NCBI GenBank assembly: GCA_017509065.1
Contig: JAFWQM010000217.1
Location: forward strand, 1 to 64,000
Reading direction: 5' to 3'
DNA: 64,000 nt
From: Clostridia bacterium
GTDB taxonomy: Bacteria > Bacillota_A > Clostridia > Christensenellales > Aristaeellaceae
The notes under the pieces are model-generated. The model did no database searches. It saw nothing but the letters and a program-made list of their open reading frames with translations, and was not told the DNA's origin. The position numbers and the translations under genes are program-made. The first letter of the stretch is position 1. The number at the start of each line of letters is the position of its first letter. Of the stretch, positions 8,633-17,932 are shown piece by piece.

Positions 8633-9712
8633 ATGAGCACGCATACAGACGCAAAACAGGCGAAACTGAACGAACTTTACGAATTGGGGAAAAGCAAGGG
8701 CGTTTTGACCTACGACGAGATCATCTCCAAGCTCGCCAATTATGAAATCGACCCCGAACAATTCGATAGTATACTGGAAACTTTCGAGGGTATGGGCGTG
8801 GTTGTCACCCGCGACGCGGACACGGCGCCGCAGCAGCCGGAACCCCTGCCGGAAGACCTTGACCTTTCTATGCCGGAAGGCATCAGCATCGACGACCCTG
8901 TACGCATGTATCTGAAAGAGATCGGCCGGGTGCCGCTTTTGACCGCCGAAGAAGAAATCGAAATCGCCCAGCGCATGGAGCAGGGGGACGAGGAGGCCAA
9001 GAAAAAGCTGGCCGAAGCCAACCTGCGTCTGGTGGTCTCCATCGCCAAGCGTTATGTGGGCCGCGGCATGCTGTTCCTCGACCTGATCCAGGAAGGCAAC
9101 CTGGGCCTTATCAAAGCCGTTGAAAAATTCGATTACCGCAAGGGTTACAAATTCTCCACTTACGCCACCTGGTGGATCCGCCAGGCCATCACCCGCGCCA
9201 TCGCCGATCAGGCCCGCACCATCCGCATCCCCGTTCATATGGTGGAAACCATCAACAAGCTCATCCGCGTATCCCGCCAGCTTCTGCAGGAATACGGCCG
9301 CGAGCCCACGCCGGAGGAAATCGCCAAGCACATGGGCATCAGCGAAGGCAAGGTGCGCGAAATCATCAAGATTGCTCAGGAGCCGGTTTCCCTCGAAACG
9401 CCGATCGGCGAAGAAGAAGACAGCCATCTGGGCGACTTCCTGGAGGATGAATCCGCGCTTGCCCCCGCCGAAGCCGCTTCCCACGCGCTGATGAAGGAAC
9501 AGCTTTGGGACGTGCTGGACACCCTGACACCCCGCGAAGAAAAGGTGCTGCGCCTGCGCTTTGGCCTGGACGACGGCCATCAGCGGACGCTGGAAGAAGT
9601 GGGCAGGGAATTCAACGTCACCCGTGAGCGCATCCGTCAGATCGAAGCCAAAGCGCTGCGCAAGCTCCGCCATCCCAGCCGCAGCAAAAAACTGAAGGAT
9701 TATTTGGACTGA
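8633..9712 (+). CDS. sigA: Housekeeping RNA polymerase sigma factor SigA
   Basis: A 359-residue sigma-70. A region 1.1-like N-terminus is followed by region 1.2 ([12 protein letters not shown]), region 2 with the -10 recognition helix ([10 protein letters not shown]), region 3 and region 4 with the -35 helix-turn-helix ([19 protein letters not shown]). The length is typical of Gram-positive primary sigma factors. A GGAGAGGAG-type site precedes the ATG. Its stop overlaps the trmK start by one base, so the two are translationally linked. Most promoters listed here match its TTGACA/TATAAT consensus. Confidence 0.98.
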   Translation: MSTHTDAKQAKLNELYELGKSKGVLTYDEIISKLANYEIDPEQFDSILETFEGMGVVVTRDADTAPQQPEPLPEDLDLSMPEGISIDDPVRMYLKEIGRVPLLTAEEEIEIAQRMEQGDEEAKKKLAEANLRLVVSIAKRYVGRGMLFLDLIQEGNLGLIKAVEKFDYRKGYKFSTYATWWIRQAITRAIADQARTIRIPVHMVETINKLIRVSRQLLQEYGREPTPEEIAKHMGISEGKVREIIKIAQEPVSLETPIGEEEDSHLGDFLEDESALAPAEAASHALMKEQLWDVLDTLTPREEKVLRLRFGLDDGHQRTLEEVGREFNVTRERIRQIEAKALRKLRHPSRSKKLKDYLD

Positions 9713-10380
9713 TGCGGCGTTTTTCCGAATTGGACGACCGCCTTTCCCGCGCGGCAGCGCTCTTTCCCGCCTGTGCATACGGCGCCGATATCGGTGCCGA
9801 TCACGGGCGGTTATCTTGTTTTTTGCTGGAATCGGGGAAAGCGCGGCGCATGTGCGTGGCGGACATCAGTGCGGATTCGCTGAAAAAAGCGGAAGCTCTG
9901 CTCACGTCGCGGGGACTGGCAGACAGAGCGGATTTCCGGGTGGGCGACGGACTGAGTGTGCTGGAAAAGCCCGCCGACGCTGTCGCTATCCTCGGTATGG
10001 GCGGACATACTCTCTCCGGCATCCTGACGGCTGGGAAAGATCAGCTGAATAATGCCGCGCTGATCCTTTCCGCGCATACGGATATGCATCTTGTGCGGCA
10101 AACACTGATGGAACTGAATTACCGCATCGAAACGGAAGAAATCGCCTTCGCCGCAAACCGGTTTTACTGTCTGCTTCGGGCGGTGAGGGGAATCGAACTT
10201 CTGCCCGAAAAGCAGCTTTTGATCGGGCCGCGGCTGATGGAATCAATCGTGCAGCATTATCCCGATTACCTGCATTGGCGCATCGGCCTGGCCGCGAAAA
10301 AGCAATCGGATCATGGAAAACAGGAACTCAAGTGGCTGAAGGAGGAAGAAGAACGTGTGCGCGACTGTGAAAACGGTTGA
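9712..10380 (+). CDS. trmK: tRNA (adenine22-N1)-methyltransferase
   Basis: A 222-residue class I SAM-dependent methyltransferase. The SAM site reads GADIGADHGRL near residue 26, followed by an acidic VADIS and the GMGGH motif of the TrmK/YqfN family, which methylates A22 in the tRNA D-loop region. Position directly after sigA and before the Nif3-like gene is the conserved arrangement in Bacillota. The ATG shares a base with the sigA stop (TGATG). Its end overlaps the next gene by 26 bases. Confidence 0.93.
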   Translation: MRRFSELDDRLSRAAALFPACAYGADIGADHGRLSCFLLESGKARRMCVADISADSLKKAEALLTSRGLADRADFRVGDGLSVLEKPADAVAILGMGGHTLSGILTAGKDQLNNAALILSAHTDMHLVRQTLMELNYRIETEEIAFAANRFYCLLRAVRGIELLPEKQLLIGPRLMESIVQHYPDYLHWRIGLAAKKQSDHGKQELKWLKEEEERVRDCENG

Positions 10381-11122
10381 AGACATTTTGAACGAACTGG
10401 CTCCCATGGAAACGGCGGAAAGCTACGACAACGTTGGGACCATCGTAGGCCGCCGGGACGCGAAGGTCACGAAGATCCTCGTGGCGCTGGACTGCACCTG
10501 GGATGTGGTAAAGGAAGCGGAAAAACTCGGTGCGGAACTGATCGTGTCCCATCATCCGCTGATGTTCCATGCAAGGAAAAATCTGCTGGAGGAAGACGCC
10601 GAGGGCCGTATCCTGTGCGAAATGGTGAGGAATAACCTTTCCCTGATCGCCGCGCATACGAACCTCGACCAGACGGAATACAGCGGCAGCGCCGCCTGCG
10701 CGAGGCTGCTGAAACTGCAAGACGTCCGGAAAGAAACAGAATACCTTTTCCTGGGGAAACTGGAAACACCGATGAAAGCGGCTGAACTGGAAAAGAAAAT
10801 TTCCGCCGTTCTTTCGTTCCCTGTCCGCTGCTACGGTGACGGGAATGCCCTGATCACCACCCTCGCCATCGCGGGCGGGGCGGACGACGGCGACTGGCTG
10901 GCAGCGAAAGCGCTGGGAGCCCAGGCAATGCTGACTGGCGAAGTCCGCCATCACAACGCCCTGGCCGCGGCCATGAGCAGTTTTGTGCTTTATGACGGCG
11001 GGCATTACGGCACGGAAGCTCCTTTGGTGCCGTTTCTTACGGAGTATTTACAAAACCGCCTGAATGATGTACAATATAATGTGCGGGTTTTCCCGTCTCA
11101 ATGCGCGCCTTTTGGCAGCTAA
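10355..11122 (+). CDS. Nif3-like dinuclear metal-centre protein (YqfO family)
   Basis: A 255-residue Nif3/YqfO family protein, likely a dinuclear metal hydrolase (GTP cyclohydrolase I type 2-like annotations exist but the true substrate is unsettled). Metal-binding segments are visible: SHHPLMF near residue 65, AHTNLD near 100, and the C-terminal GEVRHH and DGGHYGTE. It lacks the inserted PII-like domain of the longer YqfO proteins. Start is GTG at 10355 with GGAGG 9 bases upstream, so it overlaps the trmK end. Confidence 0.9.
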   Translation: MCATVKTVEDILNELAPMETAESYDNVGTIVGRRDAKVTKILVALDCTWDVVKEAEKLGAELIVSHHPLMFHARKNLLEEDAEGRILCEMVRNNLSLIAAHTNLDQTEYSGSAACARLLKLQDVRKETEYLFLGKLETPMKAAELEKKISAVLSFPVRCYGDGNALITTLAIAGGADDGDWLAAKALGAQAMLTGEVRHHNALAAAMSSFVLYDGGHYGTEAPLVPFLTEYLQNRLNDVQYNVRVFPSQCAPFGS

Positions 11123-11145
11123 TAACAATGAAGGAGGGCACAGAG

Positions 11146-11850
11146 ATGGATCAGTTGCATCTTTTGTGGGAATATCAGAAAGCAGACGTGGAAGTGGATA
11201 AGCTGGAAGCTTCCATCAGACGCTCTCCTGTCAGGCAGAAACTGGTGAAATACAAGGAGCTCTTTACCGAACAGCAAAACGCCATGAAGCATATTGAAAA
11301 TGAAGTGGCCACGATGCAGGACCGTCTGGAAGCACTTAAGGACGCCATCCGGATGACCAACGAGCAGGTGCACGCCCTTCACGCGAAAATGGAAAGCGAA
11401 GCGCCCAAAAGCGCCGAGGAAGTGCAGCAGTTTATGAACGACGCCAAGCGCTTCCAGAACAACCTGACCGCTTATGAGCAGGAAGTGAAGCGCATTCGCA
11501 AGGACGCGGCGGACCGGGAACGCCAGCAGCACGATGTGCGCGTGCGCGCCGCCAAGGCCAAGAGCGAATTTGACAAGCTGAAACTGGTGTTTGATGACGA
11601 AAAGCGCTCCAAGGACGGCGAGCTGAAAGCCCTGAAAGCCATCGCCGATGAGAAAAAACAGCCCATCGATTCCGAGCTGCTGGATCGGTACCGCGAGATC
11701 AAGCGCCACAGCGTTCCGCCGCTGGCCGCGCTCAACGGCGATCAATGCCAGGGCTGCAATATGTCGCTTCCCTCCTCTATCTCAAGAAAAGTAAGGGCGG
11801 GCGAGCTGGTGGAATGTGAAACCTGCGGAAGGCTGCTGGTTATTCTGTAA
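11146..11850 (+). CDS. Coiled-coil zinc-ribbon protein (C4-type)
   Basis: A 234-residue protein: a long coiled coil over most of residues 1-185 (heptad-rich, Lys/Glu/Gln) ending in a four-cysteine zinc ribbon (CQGC and CETC, about 20 residues apart). This is the YbgI/CT398-like C4 zinc-ribbon family commonly encoded next to nif3-like genes; a role in nucleic acid or protein binding is inferred from the family. ATG 11146 is chosen because AAGGAGG lies 8 bases upstream. It is the last gene of the dgt-dnaG-sigA run, ending at a terminator. Confidence 0.88.
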   Translation: MDQLHLLWEYQKADVEVDKLEASIRRSPVRQKLVKYKELFTEQQNAMKHIENEVATMQDRLEALKDAIRMTNEQVHALHAKMESEAPKSAEEVQQFMNDAKRFQNNLTAYEQEVKRIRKDAADRERQQHDVRVRAAKAKSEFDKLKLVFDDEKRSKDGELKALKAIADEKKQPIDSELLDRYREIKRHSVPPLAALNGDQCQGCNMSLPSSISRKVRAGELVECETCGRLLVIL

Positions 11851-11861
11851 GCCCAATATAC

Positions 11862-11896
11862 AAAAAAGAACCTGCTTCTTTCAGCGGGTTCTTTTT
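11862..11896. terminator. Bidirectional terminator between converging genes
   Basis: An A-run, a stem AAGAACCTGC/GCGGGTTCTT with one G-T pair, an 8-base loop and a T-run. It serves the zinc-ribbon gene on the plus strand and the caspase-like gene ending at 11896 on the minus strand. Confidence 0.88.
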
Positions 11897-13392
11897 CAGT
11901 AAGAAGGTTCTTCCAGTAAAAACGGTTCACTCCGGCAGAAATACATGGTCTCCCCAATGTATGTTTTCACCTGGACCGTATATACCCCTGCCGGAGCGTA
12001 TTCGCCGCTGTTCGTCTTTCCGTCCCAGTAAAAGCTGCTGGCTACGGGGGAGAGCTGCTGGGGCCTGGAAGGCGCGTCATACGCAAGCCTGCGCACCAGG
12101 CGGTTTTCTTCGTTCAGAATATTCACCGTCAGTCCGCAGGGCACGTCATGCTGCGCCAGGATCGCCATTTCCTGGCCGAGGGCTGGCACGAAGGATTTGC
12201 CTGTCACCGCCCGCAGATTCACTTCGCCTGACGCCGGCTGCACGCACAGAAGACGCGCGCCCTGGAACACAGGAGTTCCGTTTTCCAGCGTGATCAATTG
12301 AATGATCGCGTAGCCGTAATCATCTTCTCCCGTGTTCAGGGAAAGAACGCGCATCTTGCGTCCGGGGAGGATAGAGCCGTCGTCCTGCTCATTGTCGGGA
12401 ATCTGCTGCGCCTGGGAAAACTGCCAATCGCCGTCGCGATGGTAGATGATCTGGTAATACAGCTCCGTCTGCCGCTGAACGGTAAAGGAAAAGCTGATTT
12501 CCGTATCGCCGGACGCGACCAGCGTGTCTTCAAACGTGAGGCCCGTGATCGCTTTCCGAATCTGCACAGGCACGTCGGGATCATAAACGAAGAGCACTTC
12601 ATCTTCGTCGTGCTGCGGATATACCTGTGGTGTGGAAGCCGCGTACTGCTCCAGCAGGTAAGCGTAGGTCTCCGCGAGCGTGATTTGCCCGTCGTCGTTC
12701 TGGTCAGCGGCATGCCCGCCGGATGCGCCAAGGCCGGAGGCAAGCACAGCACAGAAGTAGCTTGCCCCTTCCGCCGCGGCGGTTGCGCTTTGATAGTACC
12801 AGCTGGCTTCGCTGCCGCCTGCGCTGCAAAGCACTTTATATTCCGGGCCGGACAGAAAACAGGTATCTGCGCCGCCGGACAGACCTTTCCCAATGATTGC
12901 CCCTGAATTGCAGGCGTCCAGGATCACCACTTTTTTGCCTGGCACCTGATCCAGTATCCTTTCGAGCGCTGCGCCGTCAAGCAGGCTTTCCGTCTGCCCG
13001 TCGCTGAGCAGCAGCCCGGCATTCGCGTTGCTGATACCATCCTCAAAGACGCCGTGGGTGCTGAGATACAAAACGGAGGTGTCTATCTCCGCGCTGTTCC
13101 CGAAAGCCGCCAGCACCGCTTCTTCAAACACCTCAACCGTGGCGACCGTGTTCGACGCGGTACGCACCAAGGCATAAGACCGGGCATCAGAAAACAGCAC
13201 ATCGGAAAGCGCGCGGACATTGTTTTCCGCCGCAGGCCAGGTATCCGGCTGGGAAAGAAAATGATCGCAGCCGATCAGCAGCGCCCGGCGCTGACCGGAC
13301 TCCGCTGTTTCCACATCTTCGGCCGCGCCGGACCAGCACAGCGAAAGGAGGAGCATGCAGCATAAAAGCACGGTCATTTTAATGAAACGCAC
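11896..13392 (-). CDS. Secreted caspase-like (C14) protein with EF-hand loop and C-terminal Ig-like domain
   Basis: A 498-residue exported protein with a signal peptide at residues 1-24. A caspase-fold peptidase domain follows, with the catalytic dyad H113 (STHG) and C161 (DACNSG). A canonical calcium-binding EF-hand loop lies at 230-241 (D-x-N-x-D-G-x-I-x-x-x-E), reminiscent of calcium-dependent metacaspases. Residues 270-395 look beta-rich, and the C-terminus (residues 410-490, with YWDGKTNSGE and PAGVYTV) resembles a FlgD/CHU-type Ig-like module. Substrate and role are unknown. It faces the dnaG operon across a shared terminator, and a GGAGG site precedes the ATG. Confidence 0.8.
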   Translation of the reverse strand: MRFIKMTVLLCCMLLLSLCWSGAAEDVETAESGQRRALLIGCDHFLSQPDTWPAAENNVRALSDVLFSDARSYALVRTASNTVATVEVFEEAVLAAFGNSAEIDTSVLYLSTHGVFEDGISNANAGLLLSDGQTESLLDGAALERILDQVPGKKVVILDACNSGAIIGKGLSGGADTCFLSGPEYKVLCSAGGSEASWYYQSATAAAEGASYFCAVLASGLGASGGHAADQNDDGQITLAETYAYLLEQYAASTPQVYPQHDEDEVLFVYDPDVPVQIRKAITGLTFEDTLVASGDTEISFSFTVQRQTELYYQIIYHRDGDWQFSQAQQIPDNEQDDGSILPGRKMRVLSLNTGEDDYGYAIIQLITLENGTPVFQGARLLCVQPASGEVNLRAVTGKSFVPALGQEMAILAQHDVPCGLTVNILNEENRLVRRLAYDAPSRPQQLSPVASSFYWDGKTNSGEYAPAGVYTVQVKTYIGETMYFCRSEPFLLEEPSY

Positions 13393-13425
13393 AGAACCTC
13401 CTCCTTCCCTGGATTGATGGTTTTC

Positions 13426-13431
13426 ATTATA
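13426..13431 (-). promoter_or_regulatory. -10 box before the caspase-like gene
   Basis: A perfect TATAAT on the minus strand about 35 bases before the start codon. No convincing -35 hexamer at normal spacing, so an activator or another sigma factor may be needed. Confidence 0.35.
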
Positions 13432-13545
13432 CTACACCGGCAGGCAAAAATCCACCGATGACACGAGGATGCTGTAATTGGCATATCTGCCAGCGTTCCT
13501 TATATGAATTACCTATACGTGAATGGAATCCTGTCACCACAGAAC

Positions 13546-13578
13546 AGAAAAAACCGCGGAGCGAATCGCTTCGCGGCT
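13546..13578 (-). terminator. Terminator of the S41 protease gene
   Basis: Minus-strand stem CCGCGAAGCGA/TCGCTCCGCGG with one mismatch (13554-13576) followed by TTTTTT, about 20 bases after the stop codon. Confidence 0.88.
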
Positions 13579-13596
13579 ATGAATCAGGTTTTCGGT

Positions 13597-14817
13597 TTAT
13601 TCTTTGATCAGTTCTTTCGCGGCGTTCCAGGCGTCTTTCAGCTGCGGGTCGGACAGGTCGCCCAGAGCGAAGTAAGCGTTTTTCAGTTCTTCCGGCAATT
13701 CGGAAACGATGTCGGGTGTCAGCCCGATCTTATGCACCTTTTCCCCGGAGGGCAGGAAGTATTCCGCGATGGTCATCTGGAAGCCTTCCGTATCGTCCTC
13801 CAGCGGGATCACTGCCTGCACGATGCCTTTCCCGTAGGAATTGATGCCGACCAATGTGGCGCGGCCCCGGTCATGCAGGCCGCCTGCCAGGATCTCGGAA
13901 GAAGAAGCGCTGTTCTCGTTAATCAGGATCACCAGCGGAATATCGTCCTTGCCCGGCTTCATGACAGTATCTTCGCGATAGCCGCTGCGATCCTGGGTGT
14001 AAACCAGCACCCCGTCATCCAGAAACAGATCGCCGATCTGCCGCGCGGAATCCACCCAGCCGCCATGATTGTCGCGCAGGTCAATGATCAGCGCTTTTGC
14101 CCCCTGATTTTCCAGGCTGTCCAGCGCGGCCATGAATTCCTTCTCACTCTCGCCTTCAAATTCATACAGGTTGATCAGGCCGATGTTATCTTCCAGCATG
14201 GTATATTCCACGCGGTTGATGTGGATGATGGCGCGGGGAATATGGAAGGTGATGTATTCCTCTCCGCGCTTGACTTCAATTTCAACAGTCCCGTCTTCAA
14301 TGAGGCCGCGCATGATGTTCACGGCATTCTGCATGGTATAGAAGTTCACTTCCAAGTCTTCGACCCGGACGAGCACATCACCCTTCTTCACACCGGCTTC
14401 CTCAGCGGGCGCGCCTTTGAAGACGCGGGTGATCGTAACGGAATAATCTTCCGCGTTGCCCAGCATCTCGATGCCGATACCGCCGTATTCACCTTCGTCA
14501 TCTTCCCACATCTTTGCCCATTCTTCGCTGTTGTAATAATACGTATAGGGGTCTTCCAGCCCGTAGAGCAGGCCGTTTGTGGCGCTTTCGATCATTTTGT
14601 CTATATCAGGCTCTTCGATGTACCAATTCTCAATATATTGCAGAATGGCATCCATCTTCCTGTAACGGCTCAGCCGATCGTATTCTTCCTGGGTGATCGT
14701 GACGGTTTTCTGGTTCTTGTTGAAGCGTTCAAAAATGCTTGAAGCGCTGCCGCTAAAAACAGCGATGCCTGTGATCAACACCAGAATGATACAAATAATT
14801 AATACCTTTTTCTTCAT
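13597..14817 (-). CDS. ctpB: Carboxy-terminal processing serine protease (S41 family)
   Basis: A 406-residue membrane-anchored protease of the CtpA/CtpB type. A signal anchor spans residues 4-25, a PDZ domain about 105-185 (GGIGIEM ... AGVKKGD), and the S41 catalytic domain the rest. The Ser-Lys dyad is S305 (in SASSSE) and K330 (SYGKG), the usual 25 residues apart. A C-terminal helical tail completes it. In sporulating Firmicutes CtpB cleaves SpoIVFA to trigger SigK; that role is possible but not shown here, and several paralogues usually exist. The CdaR-type regulator ends 32 bases upstream on the same strand. Confidence 0.9.
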   Translation of the reverse strand: MKKKVLIICIILVLITGIAVFSGSASSIFERFNKNQKTVTITQEEYDRLSRYRKMDAILQYIENWYIEEPDIDKMIESATNGLLYGLEDPYTYYYNSEEWAKMWEDDEGEYGGIGIEMLGNAEDYSVTITRVFKGAPAEEAGVKKGDVLVRVEDLEVNFYTMQNAVNIMRGLIEDGTVEIEVKRGEEYITFHIPRAIIHINRVEYTMLEDNIGLINLYEFEGESEKEFMAALDSLENQGAKALIIDLRDNHGGWVDSARQIGDLFLDDGVLVYTQDRSGYREDTVMKPGKDDIPLVILINENSASSSEILAGGLHDRGRATLVGINSYGKGIVQAVIPLEDDTEGFQMTIAEYFLPSGEKVHKIGLTPDIVSELPEELKNAYFALGDLSDPQLKDAWNAAKELIKE

Positions 14818-14849
14818 GGATGCTCCCTTCTTTAGGAAAGGCCGCGGCG

Positions 14850-15920
14850 TCAGCGCCCTTTCTTCACTTTTGTTTTATTGTTTCCGCATTTGCGCATTTC
14901 AAGCAGCATTTTGAACGTGACCGCGTCCTCGAACTTGCGAAGATCAAGCCCAACCTGGCGCTGCACCTTATCCAGGCGGTATACCAGGGTGTTGCGGTGA
15001 ATGTACAATTGCCTTGCGGTATCCGAAAGGTTCAGGTCTTTTTTAAAGAACATTTCAATGGTGTAGAGCATTTCTTCGCCGAACAGCCGGGCGGTGGACC
15101 GGTTGAACAGCAGGCCGTGGTAATGCTCCGCCATTTCGGGGGAAAGGTCTGACAGGAAGCGTTCCAGCATCATCGAGCGGTAAACGTGGATGGTGCGCTC
15201 CGGCGCGTAGGCGCGCCCGATTTCGATAGCGCGGCGGGCCTGACGGTAGGAAGCGTGCAGCTCGCCCACGGTTTTTGCCACTTCACCGATGCCGACCATC
15301 ACCGGAAGGGCAATTTCGCCCATCAGCGTTTCCTGCACTGCATCGGCAAATTGGCGCAGTTCGTCCTCGTCCTCTACCCCGCTCACGTCCTTGACAAAAG
15401 CGGCTGTGTGCTTGTCCATGGAAACCAGCACGTCCGTTCCGCTGCGGGGCAGGAACTCTTCCAGTATTTCATAGGCGGACCGCTGCTGTACCTGAACCAT
15501 GTGCATGAGCAGCACACAGCGGGGCGTATTGGGAGAAATGCCGTGCTCGTCCACCACCGCGTCCAGTTCCGCGAGGGAGAGCTCGTTTTGCAATATGCGC
15601 TGGTAAGCGTTGTTCAGATCGTTGCCAGCTTCGTTGGCTGTGATGGCGGCTCCGATCATGGCGTCACAGAGGACAAAGGCGTCCCGCGCTGCGTCGGCGT
15701 CAGTGATGGTGGTCATGATGACCCAGTTGGGCGCGGAAGCGCACATCTGATACAGCCGTCCGTCCTGGGCGACGGGCACGCCCGGCTGGTTCAGGGGAGG
15801 AAGAGAAAAACGTATGTCTTCGTTCGGGATCAGACTGTTTCCGTCTGCGTCCAGAAGAGAAATCGGGGTGCGGAGTCGGGAAAAAATTTGCTGAAGCTGA
15901 AATAATAGACGGTTATCCAT
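14850..15920 (-). CDS. CdaR/PucR-type transcriptional regulator
   Basis: A 356-residue regulator. The N-terminal half (residues 1-130) resembles the sensor region of sugar-diacid regulators. A GGDEF-like CdaR domain spans roughly 140-270. The C-terminal HTH_30 helix-turn-helix has the family signature (DTARQLYIHRNTLVYRL). The ligand is not recognisable. Start ATG 15920 is chosen for the AAGGGAG 8 bases upstream; the longer frame adds 23 residues without a site. It is transcribed towards the S41 protease gene and may be cotranscribed with it. Confidence 0.85.
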   Translation of the reverse strand: MDNRLLFQLQQIFSRLRTPISLLDADGNSLIPNEDIRFSLPPLNQPGVPVAQDGRLYQMCASAPNWVIMTTITDADAARDAFVLCDAMIGAAITANEAGNDLNNAYQRILQNELSLAELDAVVDEHGISPNTPRCVLLMHMVQVQQRSAYEILEEFLPRSGTDVLVSMDKHTAAFVKDVSGVEDEDELRQFADAVQETLMGEIALPVMVGIGEVAKTVGELHASYRQARRAIEIGRAYAPERTIHVYRSMMLERFLSDLSPEMAEHYHGLLFNRSTARLFGEEMLYTIEMFFKKDLNLSDTARQLYIHRNTLVYRLDKVQRQVGLDLRKFEDAVTFKMLLEMRKCGNNKTKVKKGR

Positions 15921-15987
15921 TCCTGTTTCTCCCTTCTCAAGATGGAGTTTGCCTGTATTCATTCGCTTCAAAAATATTTCATTTTGC

Positions 15988-16016
15988 ATTATAGCATTTT
16001 TTCCCGAAAATGTACA
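15988..16016 (-). promoter_or_regulatory. Sigma-A promoter of the CdaR-type regulator gene
   Basis: Minus-strand TGTACA, exactly 17 bases, TATAAT (15988-15993). The leader to the ATG at 15920 is about 60 bases. Confidence 0.6.
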
Positions 16017-16079
16017 TCCCTATCTGTGAAATTTTTTAGAAAAATCACGCGGAAGCAGCATGAATTATTACTCGTGTAA

Positions 16080-16805
16080 CTATTCTGAGGCGTCTGCGCG
16101 GATGATATCATCCCGCAAACGGTAGATCGTCGCTCCGCGTTTTTTCTTGCAGAAAGCCTCGGCCCACCAGTTAATGTCCTTCACCGCGTCAAACTGCACT
16201 TTGCCGTACCGCACGCCGTCCCGCTTTTCACCCACCATGTTGCTGTCCATCCAGCGGACGGTGTTGCTTTCCGGGTCGTAATCGGAAATCATGATGGCGC
16301 TGTGGGCGCCGACGCCGTAATAGTATTCAGCGCTCATCTGGAAGTAATCCCCGCGCTTGACCTGCTTCATGAATTCTATCGCGCGCTCCATGTTTTCCTG
16401 CTTTGTCGCGTTGCTGTCATACAGGAATTGGGCGGCGATATAAAAGGGATTGCCGTCCTCCGGCGCAACATCCTCCCAGCAATAGCCGTAAGCATGGGGC
16501 TTGCATTTTTCTGCCGGCAGATTATTCGGCACTTTCAGGGAAACGTCCGGAAACTCCGCCATGCGAAAGCTGGAGGCGTTCTCGCGGAAAACGTGAACGG
16601 TAAAATTTTTGCATACGTATATATCCCCGGCCTTCTGCGCGCGCTGCAGCTTGCCGTTCGCCGCGACGAACAGATGATGTCCCGTCTCGATGATCGCGTC
16701 GATCAGTTCATCCCGCGCGCTGTGATCGGTTTCTTCTCCGCAAGCGGGAATAACAGCAATCAGGCAAACGATCGTCATCCAAACCGCCAGGCATTTTTTC
16801 AGCAC
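16080..16805 (-). CDS. Exported NlpC/P60-like cysteine hydrolase (putative)
   Basis: A 241-residue exported protein of uncertain function. Its N-terminus is a signal peptide, possibly with a lipobox (IPAC near residue 22). A cysteine in YVCKNFTVHVF and a downstream GVGAHSAIMISDY histidine, followed by WMDSN, are arranged like the Cys-His pair of NlpC/P60 or amidase-type papain folds. This is fold reasoning, not a clear family match. Start GTG 16805 is preferred because AAAGGAG lies 8 bases upstream; the longer frame to 16862 lacks a site and would put 19 basic residues before the signal peptide. It is divergent from the diacylglycerol kinase gene. Confidence 0.6.
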   Translation of the reverse strand: MLKKCLAVWMTIVCLIAVIPACGEETDHSARDELIDAIIETGHHLFVAANGKLQRAQKAGDIYVCKNFTVHVFRENASSFRMAEFPDVSLKVPNNLPAEKCKPHAYGYCWEDVAPEDGNPFYIAAQFLYDSNATKQENMERAIEFMKQVKRGDYFQMSAEYYYGVGAHSAIMISDYDPESNTVRWMDSNMVGEKRDGVRYGKVQFDAVKDINWWAEAFCKKKRGATIYRLRDDIIRADASE

Positions 16806-16862
16806 CGCTCCCGCTCCTTTCTTCCGCCGCTGTTTCAGCAGTGATTGATGAATCGCTACCAT

Positions 16863-16892
16863 ATATTAATCCTGCTTTCATTCTTTTGTCAA
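16863..16892 (-). promoter_or_regulatory. Candidate promoter of the exported hydrolase gene
   Basis: Perfect minus-strand TTGACA (16887-16892) with TAATAT 18 bases downstream. The -10 is weak. The region is AT-rich and divergent with the dagK promoter. Confidence 0.5.
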
Positions 16893-16947
16893 TCTGAAAA
16901 AGTAATAAATATGTAAAACTGTTTTGCGAGTTATGAAAAAAGTATGC

Positions 16948-16976
16948 TTTACAAATAAGACAAATTCGGGTAAAGT
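16948..16976 (+). promoter_or_regulatory. Promoter of the diacylglycerol kinase gene
   Basis: TTTACA, 17-base spacer, TAAAGT (16971-16976), about 40 bases before the GTG start. Confidence 0.6.
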
Positions 16977-17015
16977 TATGAAAAACAGATGATTCAGCAG
17001 GAGAGGGGAGCAAGG

Positions 17016-17885
17016 GTGATTTACGTTATTTGCAATCCCACCGCCGGGAATGGCCGCGGCAGAAAAATCGGTGAAAAGATCAGGCAGCTGCTGACAGAAA
17101 AGAAATTAGACTATCGTATGTTCTGGACGGAAAAGCCCGGCCACGCTTCCGACCTGGCCAGGGAAGCCAGCGCAGCGGGCGTGGAAACCGTGCTGTCCGT
17201 CGGCGGCGACGGGACATCGTTTGAGGTGGCGCAAGGGCTGGTTGGGTCGGACACGGCGCTGGGCATTATTCCGGCGGGAACGGGCAACGATTTCGTAAAG
17301 ACCCTCGGTTCGCCTCTGGAGCCGGAAGCCGCATTGGAATTTATCCTCACCCATCCCGCGAAAAAGACCGACGCGGGAGAGATCAACGGGCGCATGTTCC
17401 TCAACGAGGTCGGCACGGGCTTTGACGTGTCGGTGCTTTTATACGCAGAAAAGGCAAAGCGCTATGTCCGGGGGCTGCTGCCGTATCTTCACGGCGTGGT
17501 GCAGACGCTGTTCCGCTTCAAATCCATTCCCATCACGTATGCCGTCGACGGTCAACCTCCCATTACAAAGGACGCGTTTGTGGTGGCGGTCGGCAACGGC
17601 GGCATCATCGGCGGCGGCATTCCTGTCGCGCCGGAAGCCAAGGCGGACGACGGGCTGTTCGACGTGGTGATCGTGGGGGCTGTAAAAAAGAAAGATTTGC
17701 TTACGCGACTTTTGGGGCTGATGCGGGGAAAGATACTGACTTTCCCCGAAACCACTTTTGTCCACGCATCCTCCGTGGCGTTTTCCGCGCCGGACATGCG
17801 TGTGAATATTGACGGCGAGATCGTGACGGAAGCCCGTGCCGAAGTCAGGATACTGCCCGGCGCATTATGGGCGCATAGGAAATAA
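17016..17885 (+). CDS. dagK: Diacylglycerol kinase-family lipid kinase
   Basis: A 289-residue DagK/YegS/BmrU-type lipid kinase that would phosphorylate diacylglycerol, recycling it into phosphatidate for phospholipid synthesis. The N-terminal catalytic domain has NPTAGNGRG and the nucleotide-binding GGDGT near residue 63, followed by GTGNDF. The C-terminal beta-sandwich domain ends with the DGE motif (NIDGEIV). GTG 17016 is chosen because of the GGGGAG just upstream; the ATG 27 bases earlier has no site. It is monocistronic, with its own promoter and terminator. Confidence 0.92.
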   Translation: MIYVICNPTAGNGRGRKIGEKIRQLLTEKKLDYRMFWTEKPGHASDLAREASAAGVETVLSVGGDGTSFEVAQGLVGSDTALGIIPAGTGNDFVKTLGSPLEPEAALEFILTHPAKKTDAGEINGRMFLNEVGTGFDVSVLLYAEKAKRYVRGLLPYLHGVVQTLFRFKSIPITYAVDGQPPITKDAFVVAVGNGGIIGGGIPVAPEAKADDGLFDVVIVGAVKKKDLLTRLLGLMRGKILTFPETTFVHASSVAFSAPDMRVNIDGEIVTEARAEVRILPGALWAHRK

Positions 17886-17898
17886 ACCATCCGTTTGC

Positions 17899-17932
17899 CG
17901 CTGTTCCAGATCTTTTGGGACAGCGGTTTTTG
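17899..17932 (+). terminator. Terminator of dagK
   Basis: Ten-pair stem CCGCTGTTCC/GGGACAGCGG with one G-T pair, 9-base loop and TTTTT, 14 bases after the stop codon. Confidence 0.88.
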
